A stretch of DNA of 64,000 nt from G963691885 sp963691885 (GCA_963691885.1 OY829843.1:4526001-4590000); one strand, 5' to 3'. Shown: positions 9,662-19,472, counted from the first letter of the stretch. The notes: generated by a model not told the origin, from the sequence alone. Program-made: numbers and translations.

Positions 9662-9997
9662 TTATGCGGCGTGCGAAAGCTGCTGTGCAGGCTGATCACC
9701 GAACAACGCGTTGTAAGCGTTGTGATCATAGTGTCTCAGACACTCTGCAGCGAATTCGGCAACCGGAACACCAAATTGAACGGCATAAGCGCGATACAGA
9801 GAGGAAGGAACCGGGCGCAGGCCGGCTTCGACTTCTTCCACCCACAAACGTGACGGGGCAGCAACCTGCTCTGCCAGTTCAGCGCCTGTGATTTCTGCGG
9901 TCTCACGCAGGTCACGCAACCATGTGCCGCCAACGGCCCAGGGTGTCTGTGCAACAGTTGCTTCAGAAGTTACGTCGCGAAGGTGTTTCTCTGTCAT
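9662..9997 (-). CDS. XRE-like helix-turn-helix protein
   Basis: A small (111-residue) probable DNA-binding protein. A Cro/C1-type helix-turn-helix spans about residues 28-80: LRDLRETAEITGAELAEQV is the helix-turn part and SRLWVEEVEAGLRPVPSSLYRAYAVQFGV the recognition and following helices. The frame can begin at ATG 10018, but the ATG at 9997 has AGGGA 8 nt upstream and is preferred. The target is unknown. It is monocistronic with its own terminator. Confidence 0.65.
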   Translation of the reverse strand: MTEKHLRDVTSEATVAQTPWAVGGTWLRDLRETAEITGAELAEQVAAPSRLWVEEVEAGLRPVPSSLYRAYAVQFGVPVAEFAAECLRHYDHNAYNALFGDQPAQQLSHAA

Positions 9998-10223
9998 TTC
10001 ATACGTCCCTATTTTCATCCGTCACTTTTTAATACCATCAACAGGTTTACGGTTAATTACCATGACTGGATCACACCGCAGATCAGTGACAGGTCAGCGC
10101 CGCCTATCGGCCCAACATGTTTCGTCTTTTGAACGATTCTGATGTATGTTGCGTCGCACAAATTCACCAGCATTATCCCTGCATGGGTGCTATGCAACTT
10201 CCGGATGGCTCTGAAAACCGGGA

Positions 10224-10736
10224 CTACTCCTTGAGGACGTCCGGGTCTTTTAACTGCACCAAAGCCTCGGATACCGGGGCTTTGGTGTCAGGATCAATAA
10301 AGCCTGGCATCAGATCGCATAACGGTTGAAGGACAAAGTCTCGTTCAAGCCGTCTTGGGTGCGGAACTTCCAGTGCTGCTTCTGAAACCCTCTCGTCGCC
10401 AAAATAGACGATGTCCAGATCTATGATCCGGGGGCCGTTCCGGAATGTGGGTCGCCGTCCGACGCGCCCCTCCACATCCTTCAGAAACGTGAGCAACTCC
10501 GGCGCTGTGCAGAAAGCACGTCCCTGCAGAACAGAATTCAGGAATTGCGGCTGATCCGAAACATACATGGGATCTGAATCATAGAATGGGGCCACTGCGA
10601 TAACTTCAAAGCGCGGCCAGGCTGCAATATGCGCGATCGCCTCGTTCAAATTGGCATGGCGATCATCAAGGTTGCTGCCGAGCGCGATAAAAACCGGCTC
10701 TACCGGATGGGCGAGATCGTCGGAATTCGGGCTCAC
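10224..10736 (-). CDS. folK: 2-amino-4-hydroxy-6-hydroxymethyldihydropteridine diphosphokinase
   Basis: HPPK, 170 residues, transfers pyrophosphate from ATP to hydroxymethyl-dihydropterin in folate synthesis. Signature segments are FIALGSNLDDRHANL at the N terminus, VAPFYDSDP, FLNSVLQG, and the family motif GPRIIDLDIVYFGD with the metal-binding aspartates, followed by PHPRRLERDFVLQPL. Its start overlaps the folP stop by 4 nt, so the two are translationally coupled and feed the same step (FolK product plus pABA to dihydropteroate). Confidence 0.96.
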   Translation of the reverse strand: MSPNSDDLAHPVEPVFIALGSNLDDRHANLNEAIAHIAAWPRFEVIAVAPFYDSDPMYVSDQPQFLNSVLQGRAFCTAPELLTFLKDVEGRVGRRPTFRNGPRIIDLDIVYFGDERVSEAALEVPHPRRLERDFVLQPLCDLMPGFIDPDTKAPVSEALVQLKDPDVLKE

Positions 10737-11659
10737 GATACATGCTCCGGTGTTGCGCCGCCTTTTGAGGCGGATGAAATCGCCTCCGTCATCCGGACGA
10801 TTGCAACCATTTCTTCGACGTCATGAACCCGCACCAGATCCGCCCCACGCAGGACCCCGACGCTGATGGCCGCCGCCGTACCAAACAGGCGATCATCAGC
10901 GGCGCTGCCCAGAACTTTCCCGATAAAGCTCTTCCGGCTTGGGCCCAGAAGGACGGGGTATCCGAGCGTTCCTATCTGATCAAGGCATCCAATGAGCATC
11001 AGGTTCTGCTGAACCGTCTTTCCAAACCCGACACCCGGATCGACAATGATCCTGTCGGTCGAAATACCTGCCCTTTTGGCCGCTTCAATCCGGTCGCGCA
11101 AACCATCCAGAATTTCCCCCAGGAAATTGTCATAGCGCGGTGCCTCATAGACACCTCCGACCCGATCCTCCCAAATGGCTTTTCCCTGGGCCGAGCGGTT
11201 ATGCATCAGGATAATCGGTACGTCATAAACTTCGGCTACGCGGAACATATCTGGATCGGCGAGACCACCCCAGACATCATTTATGATGTCTGCCCCGGCC
11301 TGGATGGCCTTTTCTGCGACCTCGGCTTTATACGTATCAATGGAAATCAGCAGGTCTGGATAGGTCGCACGGGCTTTCATCACTGACGGAATGACACGTT
11401 GTAATTCTTCGTCCGCCCCAACCTTTTCTCCGCCGGGCCGTGTGCTTTCTCCGCCGATATCGATGATATCCACGCCCGCTTCAACAAATTCCTTTATCTG
11501 AACAAGGACAGGATCGCCTGTGCTATTCAGGTCCCCAACCGCTCCTTCCGGGTTCAACAGACCATCGCCCGAAAAGCTGTCAGGTGTCACATTCACGATG
11601 CCCATAACCGCACAGCGATCGTGCCAGGGCCAGGTTTCACGGCGGGTCGGGTTTGTCAT
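10733..11659 (-). CDS. folP: Dihydropteroate synthase
   Basis: DHPS, 308 residues, joins the FolK product to p-aminobenzoate; the classical sulfonamide target. It shows MGIVNVTPDSFSGDG near the N terminus, IDIGGESTRPGG, IINDVWGGLADPDM, IILMHNR, RIIVDPGVGFGKTVQQN and GPSRKSFIGKVLG, all the pterin and pABA loops in order. A small insertion (about residues 34-48, EGAVGDLNSTGDPV) occurs before the first alpha helix. It is the first gene of the folP-folK pair. Confidence 0.96.
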   Translation of the reverse strand: MTNPTRRETWPWHDRCAVMGIVNVTPDSFSGDGLLNPEGAVGDLNSTGDPVLVQIKEFVEAGVDIIDIGGESTRPGGEKVGADEELQRVIPSVMKARATYPDLLISIDTYKAEVAEKAIQAGADIINDVWGGLADPDMFRVAEVYDVPIILMHNRSAQGKAIWEDRVGGVYEAPRYDNFLGEILDGLRDRIEAAKRAGISTDRIIVDPGVGFGKTVQQNLMLIGCLDQIGTLGYPVLLGPSRKSFIGKVLGSAADDRLFGTAAAISVGVLRGADLVRVHDVEEMVAIVRMTEAISSASKGGATPEHVS

Positions 11660-12039
11660 TCAACTCACATTCCAACCAATCAAAGCAGGATTGCTCCATC
11701 GAGCGGCGTGCTGCAGTCGTCGCATAAATAGCAACTTGGTCACAAACTAAAACTTCGGCGTTTTCCAGCCTTCGCTCAAAAAAAGTGTAAATCGACGGCA
11801 TAAATGTCACACCGCAATGGGTTGTGTTCGATTCGCAGACGGCCACAACTTCTAGCGTTTTGTCGTAAGAGTTTTAAATACAGCTTTGGAATAACTTGGT
11901 TTTTCAAAATATTAATACTTGCGAATACTATTTATGCAGTTAGCATTTTCTTTGAAACCTTGGTGATTCGCCAAGATTCAACTGTAAAGTTGGATTCAGG
12001 ATCACTTTGGCATGCGTCTGTCAAAAGGCTGTTTGTGTG
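11660..12039. promoter_or_regulatory. AT-rich divergent promoter region (folP / ankyrin gene)
   Basis: About 380 nt without a supported gene. The stretch 11860-12000 is markedly AT-rich compared with both neighbours and probably carries the ankyrin-gene promoter. No tRNA, riboswitch or clear palindrome is seen. Confidence 0.45.
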
Positions 12040-14301
12040 ATGACAACGAATGAAAATGATGGCCCTCTCGGGGACGAGATTCCGGCACCCGTTTACTGGC
12101 TTCAAGGTCAATCTGGCCAATACTGGCGTAATCTCGACCAGATCGCGGATAAGACTGAAGCGGTACTGCGTCTGAGCGACCTGGCGAAATCCGGCGACTT
12201 CACATCCCTTCGACTGTTGATGGCGCGGTTTGATACGTCGAGTGATCAGACTGTATTCGAAACCTTACTGACCTTGGAACCCGAAGTGCGGGATGAAGCA
12301 CCGGAAGATCAGGCCATAGAGGAACCAGAAGTCGTCGGGAATGCTGACGCCCTGTTGCCTCCCTCGCCCAAGAAAGAACTTCATGCATCGGAACGGCCAG
12401 CGACCTCTTTGACCGCCATGCCCTCAACAGACGGATCGCCTTCGACCGTCAGTAAAGCCGCCCTTTTGGGCAGCGCCCTGGCCGCTTCAATTCTGATCGG
12501 TGTTGGTATCGCCGCCCTTGCCCCGGACAACACCCGAGCAATGCTGGCAAGTCTGACAGGGCAGCCAGAGGCCGGGCCAGTGACCCAAACGCGCCGCAGC
12601 GATCAGGAACTGATTCAGCTCGCCAGTAGCCGCGACCCGGCGGCGCTTCGGGCTGCGTTACTGTCCGGCGCCGATCCAAATGCCCGTGACTTAAACGGAA
12701 CCCCGGTATTGCTTTTGGCTGCGCGCCATTCCGTACCGCTGGCTGTGGAACAATTACTCATGGCAGGCGCAGACCCATCTGCCCCTGTTGGGGCGGACCG
12801 TTCAATCCTGCATGTCGCCGCTGAGGAAGGACTGACCGATCCGCTTCATCTGATACTGCGGACCGGCACAAACCCTGATCTTCGTGGCGGTCGATACGGC
12901 TGCGTCACCCCACTTAGTCTGGCCTCGGCCGGGGGTCATATCGCCACGGCCCTGACCCTGACCGAGTTTGGGGCCAGCCTGGATGCGCTTGACGGATGTA
13001 GCCTGGGTCCATTTGAATTCGCGGCCAACAATCCCGAATTGCTCACCAGACTGGCATCGGTGACAGAGGCACGCGGGAACTGGCGGGGCAATGACAGCTC
13101 AAGATCAAATGTGGAGGCACCATCGACCGAGGGTCTGTCACCATTGTCCAAACTTGAAAGTGTCGCCCTGCAGAACCGCATCCCGGAGCGCCGGGCACCC
13201 TTACCAGGTTTTGAGCTGCAATCAAAACCGGTTCAGCAAACAACAACATCGCCCGCGCCCGTTATTGAGGCCAAACCGCAACAAGCCATCCTTGACCCGG
13301 AGGCTGTGTTTGCAAAGGAACTGCCTAAACTGCTTGCGTCGGATAACACTGATGCTTTGACCGAACTGCTGGACAATGCGCCAGAGCCAATTCAGGTGGC
13401 CGGTATCAACATTTTCGGAAACGACCGCTGGGGCACCGGTTTTCGTCCCGCCGTGGATCACGCACTGTTTATCGGGAACGCGGGTGCAGCCGACGCGCTG
13501 TTACAGCGGGGCCAGATCCCCTCACCCGATGTTGCCCACCGCCTCGTCGAACTGGGCGATGCAGAAACGTTGACGGCAGGCCTCGGCATCCTCTCACGCC
13601 ACAACATCTCGCTGGATACGAAGCGGGACGGGGTCACCCCCCTGATGCGTGCGGCCATCAGCGGCAACACCGAAAAGATCGCGATACTGACGGCGCATGG
13701 GGCCGATCCAACGGTCATGACGGATGATGGCAAGACCGCCTTTAATTTTGCGGCCCTGAACGGAAATCCGGAGGTGCATTTGCGCCTTTTGATGTCGACC
13801 CGCTGGGATGGCTACGAAGGGCTGACGCTGGGTTTCAACTGGTATGACACGTTGGAAACCGTACAAGACCGCGTCACCGCCTGTCAGGATGTTGCCGATG
13901 GTTACGTGGCCTGCAAACTGGAAGTCGAACCCTGGCTCTCGGATATTGCTGCCGTTGTAGGCCAGTTTGACACCAAGAATGGCAACAGGCTGGTAGCACT
14001 GCAACTGGACAGCCGACTTTTCAGCAATGATCTGGAGGCGAGACAGCGTTTTGATGATGTTGCCTCGGAAATCGCCGCCCGCCTTCCGGAAGACCAGTTG
14101 GGCTTCCCGAGCCGCAAGATTGCGCGCGGGACCGCGTTCTTTGAAAGCCTGAGGCCAACCGTCAACCAGGGGCATTACTATCAGTACTGGCCGGACAACA
14201 ATCTGGAAAAACCCGCCTTCGTTCAGTTGAAAATGATTGGACATCGCACAAGAACGGGCTTTTACAGGATCCTCATTGGGAATCCGTTCCATATTGGCTA
14301 G
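12040..14301 (+). CDS. Membrane-anchored ankyrin-repeat protein
   Basis: About 753 residues. An acidic cytoplasmic N terminus (about 125 residues, with YWLQGQSGQYWRNLDQIADKTEAV) precedes one membrane helix (AALLGSALAASILIGVGIAAL). A periplasmic part follows with ankyrin repeats (ALLSGADPNARDLNGTPVLL, LLMAGADPSA, GVTPLMRAAISGNTEKIAIL) split into two groups by a proline-rich linker near the middle. The C-terminal ~150 residues look globular and are not recognised. The single-span topology suggests a periplasmic protein-interaction scaffold. I chose the first ATG (12040); the frame also opens at a TTG (12007), but that adds a cysteine-rich stretch that looks untranslated. Confidence 0.7.
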   Translation: MTTNENDGPLGDEIPAPVYWLQGQSGQYWRNLDQIADKTEAVLRLSDLAKSGDFTSLRLLMARFDTSSDQTVFETLLTLEPEVRDEAPEDQAIEEPEVVGNADALLPPSPKKELHASERPATSLTAMPSTDGSPSTVSKAALLGSALAASILIGVGIAALAPDNTRAMLASLTGQPEAGPVTQTRRSDQELIQLASSRDPAALRAALLSGADPNARDLNGTPVLLLAARHSVPLAVEQLLMAGADPSAPVGADRSILHVAAEEGLTDPLHLILRTGTNPDLRGGRYGCVTPLSLASAGGHIATALTLTEFGASLDALDGCSLGPFEFAANNPELLTRLASVTEARGNWRGNDSSRSNVEAPSTEGLSPLSKLESVALQNRIPERRAPLPGFELQSKPVQQTTTSPAPVIEAKPQQAILDPEAVFAKELPKLLASDNTDALTELLDNAPEPIQVAGINIFGNDRWGTGFRPAVDHALFIGNAGAADALLQRGQIPSPDVAHRLVELGDAETLTAGLGILSRHNISLDTKRDGVTPLMRAAISGNTEKIAILTAHGADPTVMTDDGKTAFNFAALNGNPEVHLRLLMSTRWDGYEGLTLGFNWYDTLETVQDRVTACQDVADGYVACKLEVEPWLSDIAAVVGQFDTKNGNRLVALQLDSRLFSNDLEARQRFDDVASEIAARLPEDQLGFPSRKIARGTAFFESLRPTVNQGHYYQYWPDNNLEKPAFVQLKMIGHRTRTGFYRILIGNPFHIG

Positions 14302-14367
14302 GCTTTACTTTTCTCGCCCCTGCTCTCGCCTATAATAGGTATTCTGAGTAGCAGGGAGAGCGTGACC

Positions 14368-15162
14368 GTGACATCGGAACTATCGAGCAATATCAACGCC
14401 ACTAACCCGCTTGGATGCAGCGATGCGGAATGGCAGATGCGCGTTGATCTGGCCCAGTGTTACCGCCTTGTGCATCATTTTGGCATGACGGATCTGGTCT
14501 ATAACCACATCACGGCCCGTGTCCCCGATGCCCCGGCCAACGCCCATCACATTCTCATAAATCCCTATGGTCTGCGCTATGACGAGGTAACGGCAAGCAA
14601 TCTGGTCAAGATTGATCTCGAAGGACGGATCATTGGGGAACATATTTATGACATCAACAAAGCCGGTTATGTCATCCATTCCGCGATCCATGGTGCCCGT
14701 GAAGACGCGATTTGCGTGACCCACACCCATTCACGGGCTGGTGTTGCTGTTTCCTGCCTGGATGAAGGCTTCATTCCGATGACCCAGGGGGGCCTTCAAT
14801 TCTACAACCGCATGGCCTATCACGACTATGAAGGGATCGCGACCGATATCGGGGAAAGACAGCGACTGGTTGCCGATCTGGGTGACCACAATGCGATGAT
14901 CCTGAAAAACCATGGGCTGCTTACAGTAGGACAATCTGTGGCGCAGGCATTCAGTCGTCTGTACTATCTGGAACAAGCCTGCCAAATCCAGATGGACGTT
15001 CTGCAGACAGGGCGAAAAATGGCAGAGATACCAAAAGTGACTGCAGAGCATACCGCACAGCAATGGGCATCCGGTGACGCCCAGGCCGGCAGCGAACTCT
15101 ACAGGGAATGGGCCGCCTATCGACGGATGCTGGAAACGACATCTCCAGACTTTGCCCAATAG
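14368..15162 (+). CDS. Class II aldolase/adducin-family protein
   Basis: About 264 residues. Zinc-dependent aldolase/epimerase fold of the fuculose-1-phosphate aldolase type, in the adducin-like subgroup whose substrates are mostly unknown. The zinc ligands appear as THTHSRAG, and the third histidine is in ILKNHGLLTVG; NPYGLRYDEV and IHSAIHGAREDAICV are family motifs. There are two in-frame GTG starts (14362 and 14368); the second sits 9 nt from AGGGAG and is preferred. It stands between an ankyrin protein and a caspase-like protein, with no sugar-pathway neighbours. Confidence 0.82.
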   Translation: MTSELSSNINATNPLGCSDAEWQMRVDLAQCYRLVHHFGMTDLVYNHITARVPDAPANAHHILINPYGLRYDEVTASNLVKIDLEGRIIGEHIYDINKAGYVIHSAIHGAREDAICVTHTHSRAGVAVSCLDEGFIPMTQGGLQFYNRMAYHDYEGIATDIGERQRLVADLGDHNAMILKNHGLLTVGQSVAQAFSRLYYLEQACQIQMDVLQTGRKMAEIPKVTAEHTAQQWASGDAQAGSELYREWAAYRRMLETTSPDFAQ

Positions 15163-15300
15163 CTTTTTTTAGCAATCCGGTTAACCAGCATTGGCGGAGA
15201 CAATGACCGTCATAAAGAATAGCTATGCGTTGGACCCGAATGCCGCTTAATATCAGCGAACAATAAATTTCGTTGATGACAAGACGGATCGGGGAAGTCG

Positions 15301-17631
15301 ATGCGGGTATTATCGCTATTAGCCGGGGCTGGGGCCCTTTTACTCAGTGTGACAAGCTTTGCGCCGCAATCGGCAGATGCGCAAATCCGGCAGCTACAGC
15401 GCGCTATTCAAAAGAATATCCAGACGGCGGTAAACCGCCAGCGCCTTAACCTTCGCATCGAAAAGTCGGCGGGACCTGTTCAAGCGCTCGATATTTCGGG
15501 CGACGGACGTTACATGATTTCTATTTCCGGCGACGGGAAGCCCCGTTTGTGGGATCTCCGCGCGGGCCGCCAGGTCAGACAGCAGGCCGCGATTGGTGGG
15601 GGTGGTGCCTATGAAGCTGCCTTTGCCTCCGACGGGCGCCGTTTTGCGATACTTGATCGTGCCGGGACGCTCAGCCTGTGGGCTGTCGACAAGCCAGAAA
15701 CACTTGGCGCCATTCAGACCGGCGGCAGTGCGACATCCGTCGCGTTAAGCCCGGATGGTGCGGCGGCAGCTGTTGGATTTGCGAATGGCGAGGTTCAGAT
15801 ATTTAACCTGACAACCCTCACCGCAGAACGACGCTATGAGGGGTCGGGTTCTGCTGTAACGACGCTTGATTACGGGGCCACCGGACAGTTCATCCTGACG
15901 GCAAACAACGACAGCGCGCTGAGGATCATTGAGGCAAACTCCGGCGCGGTCGTCCGCGAAGTGCGGGTTTCGGGAACCTTGACCCATGCTTCCTTTGGTG
16001 TTGACGAGGCCGAGTTTCTGACCGGGACATCCGGCGGTGAAGTCGCCAGATGGCGGGTCGACAGCGACAGCGCGGAGACAGTCTTTTCCGGTGCCGAACA
16101 ACCGATTGTTGATATGGCAATCTCCGAAGACGGGGCAACCGTCGTCGCCGTCGAAGACCAGAAACGCCTTTTCATCTGGAATGTCGGCAACCCGGGAGAT
16201 GCGATTGTTGTGCCCGCCCATTTCGGCGGAATTCAGGGGGTGGGTTTCGACAGCCGGCCAAACCGTATCGTTACATTCGGCGATGACGGGGTAACCCGGA
16301 TCTGGGACAGGGAAGAAGGGGCGCTCGTCATTCAACTGATCTCAACAGAGAGAGGATGGGCGGTCGTTGATTCAGAAGGCCGCTTTGATGGTTCAAGCCG
16401 GGCGCTTGCCAACCTGTCCTGGGCGAATGAGATTCTGAACCTTCCCGTCGATAACTTTACAGATCAGCTGTATGAACCCGATCTGCTGCAAAAGAAACAG
16501 TTGGGCAATACGGATTATCTATCACCGGGTCTCGAAAACTGGGATGAAGGCATCTTGCCGCCGCCCCAGGCCAGGATCGATCTCGATGCCCAAATACAGA
16601 TGCCGGCCGTTCAACCTATTGAAGTCTCCGTCTCTGCGCTCGACGAGGGCGGCGGTATTACGACCGTCAATCTCTATCACAACTCAAAACTGGTATCGGA
16701 AGAGCTGGTTATTGCCCGGAATGAAAGTAAACAGGATGGGAAGCGGTTGATCGAACTGGTCTATCGCATTCGACCTGTGGCGGGTCAAAACCAGTTCAAT
16801 GCCAATGCATTAAGCGATGAATCCATCGCCGGGATGACCGCCGAGGCGATTACCAATGTGGTTGCACCACCCCGAGCACCAGAACTGCATGTCCTGACCA
16901 TCGGCATCAACAACTACCTCGATCCCGAGCTGAACCTGAACTATGCGATCCCCGACGCAACCGCCGTCCAGCAAATGATGGAACAGCGTTATGGCCAGAT
17001 CTTTGCCGATATTCATACCTATCAACTGTATGATGCGGATGCGACGGTGCGCGGTATCAATGCCGCCCTCTCGGGCTTGCAGGACACAGCACCTGAAGAT
17101 GTTGTGGTGATCTACTATGCAGGCCACGGAGAAGCGTCAGAAGAGGACTTTTTCTTCATCACTTATGAGTTCGAACTGCCGCTCTCGGCTCGCCGTGTAC
17201 AGCGCCGGGCACTCTCGTCTGACAAGCTCAAGAAGCTGATTGAGGCCATTGGTGCTAGGCGCGTCATTCTGCTGATTGATGCCTGTAAATCAGGTACCGC
17301 TGTTGCAGGGTTCCAGGACCAGCAGGACCGCCGGATTATCCGCCAGATGGGACAGTCCGTGGGCCTGCATATCGTCTCGGCCACGGCGAAAGAACAATTT
17401 GCGGTGGAGCATGAAACTTTGGGCCACGGTGTCTTCACCTATACCCTGATCGAAGCCATGAATGGTGCCGCTGACCTGGAACCCTCCGACGGAAACCTGA
17501 CGGTCAGGGAAATCGTGAATTACTCGGAAGATCTGGTACCTGCCCTGTCGCAGCAATATGCCAATTACCAGCACTGGCCGCTGATCTTTTCAAAGGGACT
17601 GAACTTTACCCTCGGCAAGACCGGTAGCTGA
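15301..17631 (+). CDS. Secreted WD40-repeat / caspase-like (C14) protease
   Basis: A 776-residue exported protein: signal peptide at residues 1-28, a short helix, WD40-type blades over about residues 55-340 (SGDGKPRLWDLRAG, AGTLSLWAVDKPE, DDGVTRIWDREEG), a linker with an immunoglobulin-like segment, and a caspase/metacaspase domain from about residue 528 to 760. The catalytic dyad is intact: His609 in YYAGHGE and Cys662 in LIDACKSG. Bacterial WD40-caspase fusions are known from genome surveys, but their targets are largely unknown. GGGGAAG before the ATG gives a good ribosome-binding site. Confidence 0.85.
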   Translation: MRVLSLLAGAGALLLSVTSFAPQSADAQIRQLQRAIQKNIQTAVNRQRLNLRIEKSAGPVQALDISGDGRYMISISGDGKPRLWDLRAGRQVRQQAAIGGGGAYEAAFASDGRRFAILDRAGTLSLWAVDKPETLGAIQTGGSATSVALSPDGAAAAVGFANGEVQIFNLTTLTAERRYEGSGSAVTTLDYGATGQFILTANNDSALRIIEANSGAVVREVRVSGTLTHASFGVDEAEFLTGTSGGEVARWRVDSDSAETVFSGAEQPIVDMAISEDGATVVAVEDQKRLFIWNVGNPGDAIVVPAHFGGIQGVGFDSRPNRIVTFGDDGVTRIWDREEGALVIQLISTERGWAVVDSEGRFDGSSRALANLSWANEILNLPVDNFTDQLYEPDLLQKKQLGNTDYLSPGLENWDEGILPPPQARIDLDAQIQMPAVQPIEVSVSALDEGGGITTVNLYHNSKLVSEELVIARNESKQDGKRLIELVYRIRPVAGQNQFNANALSDESIAGMTAEAITNVVAPPRAPELHVLTIGINNYLDPELNLNYAIPDATAVQQMMEQRYGQIFADIHTYQLYDADATVRGINAALSGLQDTAPEDVVVIYYAGHGEASEEDFFFITYEFELPLSARRVQRRALSSDKLKKLIEAIGARRVILLIDACKSGTAVAGFQDQQDRRIIRQMGQSVGLHIVSATAKEQFAVEHETLGHGVFTYTLIEAMNGAADLEPSDGNLTVREIVNYSEDLVPALSQQYANYQHWPLIFSKGLNFTLGKTGS

Positions 17632-17634
17632 CGG

Positions 17635-18333
17635 TTAAGAATTTAGATCAGCGATTGCAGCATCCAGTAAGGGTCTGACTTCTTCCAGTGTCTGCCCTGG
17701 CCTCAACGTCGGATAATAGAGAAGCTGCAGGGCCCTGTCGTCCGTCAGCGTGCGGTTGGCCAGTTCGTCCCGCTCGCTATAAAGCGACGGAAACGGGAAA
17801 TCAGAATCGCCGATCATGCCCATCGCCTGGGTCATTTCTTCAAGCAAACAATGCTCAGTGACGTCCGGGCTCAGACCATCCGGGACGATTATAGTGGCGC
17901 GGGTGATACACCCCTGATCCACGGTCAAACGAAAGAAACACCTGCTTGCCTTTAACCGACGCAGATCCCGGCCTCCCAAGTCGTCAAACACCCCGGTATC
18001 TGCGATTTCCCGCTGGTTCAGCCCTTCATAAATCCGATAGGTGGGTTCCAGAGCAGTTTGATTGGCGTCCAGGAACCGCAGTCCCGTAAGCGCCTCGATA
18101 CCAGTGGCAATTTCCCCAATTCGGACCGAAGTTGCTTCACCCGATGTTGCTGCCTGCAATACGGGCGCCTCACACCATCGGTTAAGGCTGGATCTGACAA
18201 TTTTCCCATCGGCATTGAACACAGAGGCCTCGAAAACAGACCTGACTTGATCAGGATTTCCTGTTGCTTCTTTTTTCACTGCAACAGCACAGGCGGAAAG
18301 CGATACTCCCCCCACCAGATAGATCAAGTGCAT
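17635..18333 (-). CDS. DUF2927-family lipoprotein
   Basis: About 232 residues from the chosen start. An N-terminal signal with lipobox-like LSAC (MHLIYLVGGVSLSAC) points to an outer- or inner-membrane lipoprotein. The body matches DUF2927: residues like RIYEGLNQREIADTGVF and especially CLLEEMTQAMGMIGDSD (glutamate-rich, protease-like look) and RALQLLYYPTLRPG. The frame is open upstream to 18516, but that extra 61-codon stretch is AT-rich and unlike protein, so I start at the lipobox methionine; no strong ribosome-binding site is visible for any start. It converges on the caspase gene, with 3 nt between stops. Confidence 0.7.
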   Translation of the reverse strand: MHLIYLVGGVSLSACAVAVKKEATGNPDQVRSVFEASVFNADGKIVRSSLNRWCEAPVLQAATSGEATSVRIGEIATGIEALTGLRFLDANQTALEPTYRIYEGLNQREIADTGVFDDLGGRDLRRLKASRCFFRLTVDQGCITRATIIVPDGLSPDVTEHCLLEEMTQAMGMIGDSDFPFPSLYSERDELANRTLTDDRALQLLYYPTLRPGQTLEEVRPLLDAAIADLNS

Positions 18334-18591
18334 GGCATATTTGTAAAAATTCGGGCGGAAGTTGATACCGCAATGCAAAATAAATCTCCAAAAAACCGAT
18401 TTTCTTTGCATTTCTGTGACAGATGGCCTAAATAATTCAAGCAACCTTCTGGAGTTATCGCTCCGGACTAGCTTGAAATTATCAGAACTGCGTGAGTGCG
18501 TGTCGGATTGATCCATAAATTCGCTGTGGTCTTTTTTTGGGTCGATCGAGCGCAGACGTGTCTTGTGCAGAAAGAAAGAAGGGCAGATTAA

Positions 18592-18762
18592 ATGAGTGAT
18601 TCTGAAAAGAACAAGAAACCCCGTTCGGACCGGCAGTATGAGTCCAAGTCACGTAAGTGCTTAATGTGCCGTAACGAATTTAGAAGCTCGTGGCCTGGCG
18701 AGCGGGTTTGTTCTAACTGTAAACAAACCAGTGCATGGAATGATTCTTCTCTGGCAGCATAA
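18592..18762 (+). CDS. Small zinc-ribbon protein (56 residues)
   Basis: A short highly charged protein, MSDSEKNKKPRSDRQYESKS at the start, with two CxxC pairs (CLMCRNEF and CSNCK) 15 residues apart, which should bind one zinc. It has a ribosome-binding site (GAAGGGC) and its own terminator right after the stop, so it is a real small gene. Similar small zinc-ribbon proteins occur in many alphaproteobacteria; the function is unknown, perhaps nucleic-acid binding. Confidence 0.8.
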   Translation: MSDSEKNKKPRSDRQYESKSRKCLMCRNEFRSSWPGERVCSNCKQTSAWNDSSLAA

Positions 18763-18792
18763 GCGCCGAGAAATCAGTTCAGTTGTATGAAA

Positions 18793-18822
18793 GACGGGGC
18801 GATTTTCGCCCCGTCTTTTTTG
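18793..18822 (+). terminator. Terminator of the zinc-ribbon gene
   Basis: Perfect 10-bp stem GACGGGGCGA / TCGCCCCGTC with a 3-nt loop, followed by a run of T (18815-18820). Clear rho-independent terminator. Confidence 0.93.
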
Positions 18823-18929
18823 TCTCAGGCGTGACCTTTAGTATTTGTTAATCACTTTCTGTCATTTTCTACCTTTAATTATTGGTGCATGGGCAGACAC
18901 GCAAAGCACCACAGTATGCTGGGACAGGA

Positions 18930-19472
18930 ATGCCGACAGATAATCTGGTAACAACCGGTGCACCACACCGGGTTCATTCAAGGGACGAGATCGACGACCC
19001 TGAAAAAAGAGCGCTTTACGACTATTGGGCGGCTCTGCCAAACACGGGTGGATTACCGGAATTTGCAAGTTTCGACATTGTCGATGTGCCTCGCCATTTA
19101 CTGCCGTCAATCTTCCTCGTCGAATACCTGCCGGATTCCGAGGATTTCCTGCAACGCGTCCTGGGCACGCAAATCGACGAACATAACGGCTTTTCCGCAA
19201 GCGGCACGCTGATGTCAGACCTGCCCGTCAGCAACAAACAAGGTGTTTATGATGCCATGCGGGTCATTGTTGACACCGAGGCCCCTCACCTGACCAGAGG
19301 TGCCTATTACGGCCGGCTGAAGCGTGGAAAGCTGGTCCGGCGCATTGGCATGCCACTTCTGAAGAACGGGGCCGCACACGTAATACTGGGCCTCTCCAAA
19401 TTCGAGTTCGAAGATACCGTTACCGAACCGGAAGGGTTTTCATCCTCGTTCCAGAAAGCCCTGCTGGGTTAA
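18930..19472 (+). CDS. PAS_5-family sensor-like protein
   Basis: About 180 residues matching the alphaproteobacterial PAS_5 family (stand-alone PAS fold without output domain). Typical segments are ALYDYWAALPNTGGLPEFASFDI, LLPSIFLVEYLPDSEDFLQRVLGTQI and the C-terminal RIGMPLLKNGAAHVILGLSKFE. The frame can be read from a TTG at 18882; the ATG at 18930 has GGGACAGGA just upstream and is preferred. Ligand and partner are unknown. Confidence 0.75.
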   Translation: MPTDNLVTTGAPHRVHSRDEIDDPEKRALYDYWAALPNTGGLPEFASFDIVDVPRHLLPSIFLVEYLPDSEDFLQRVLGTQIDEHNGFSASGTLMSDLPVSNKQGVYDAMRVIVDTEAPHLTRGAYYGRLKRGKLVRRIGMPLLKNGAAHVILGLSKFEFEDTVTEPEGFSSSFQKALLG

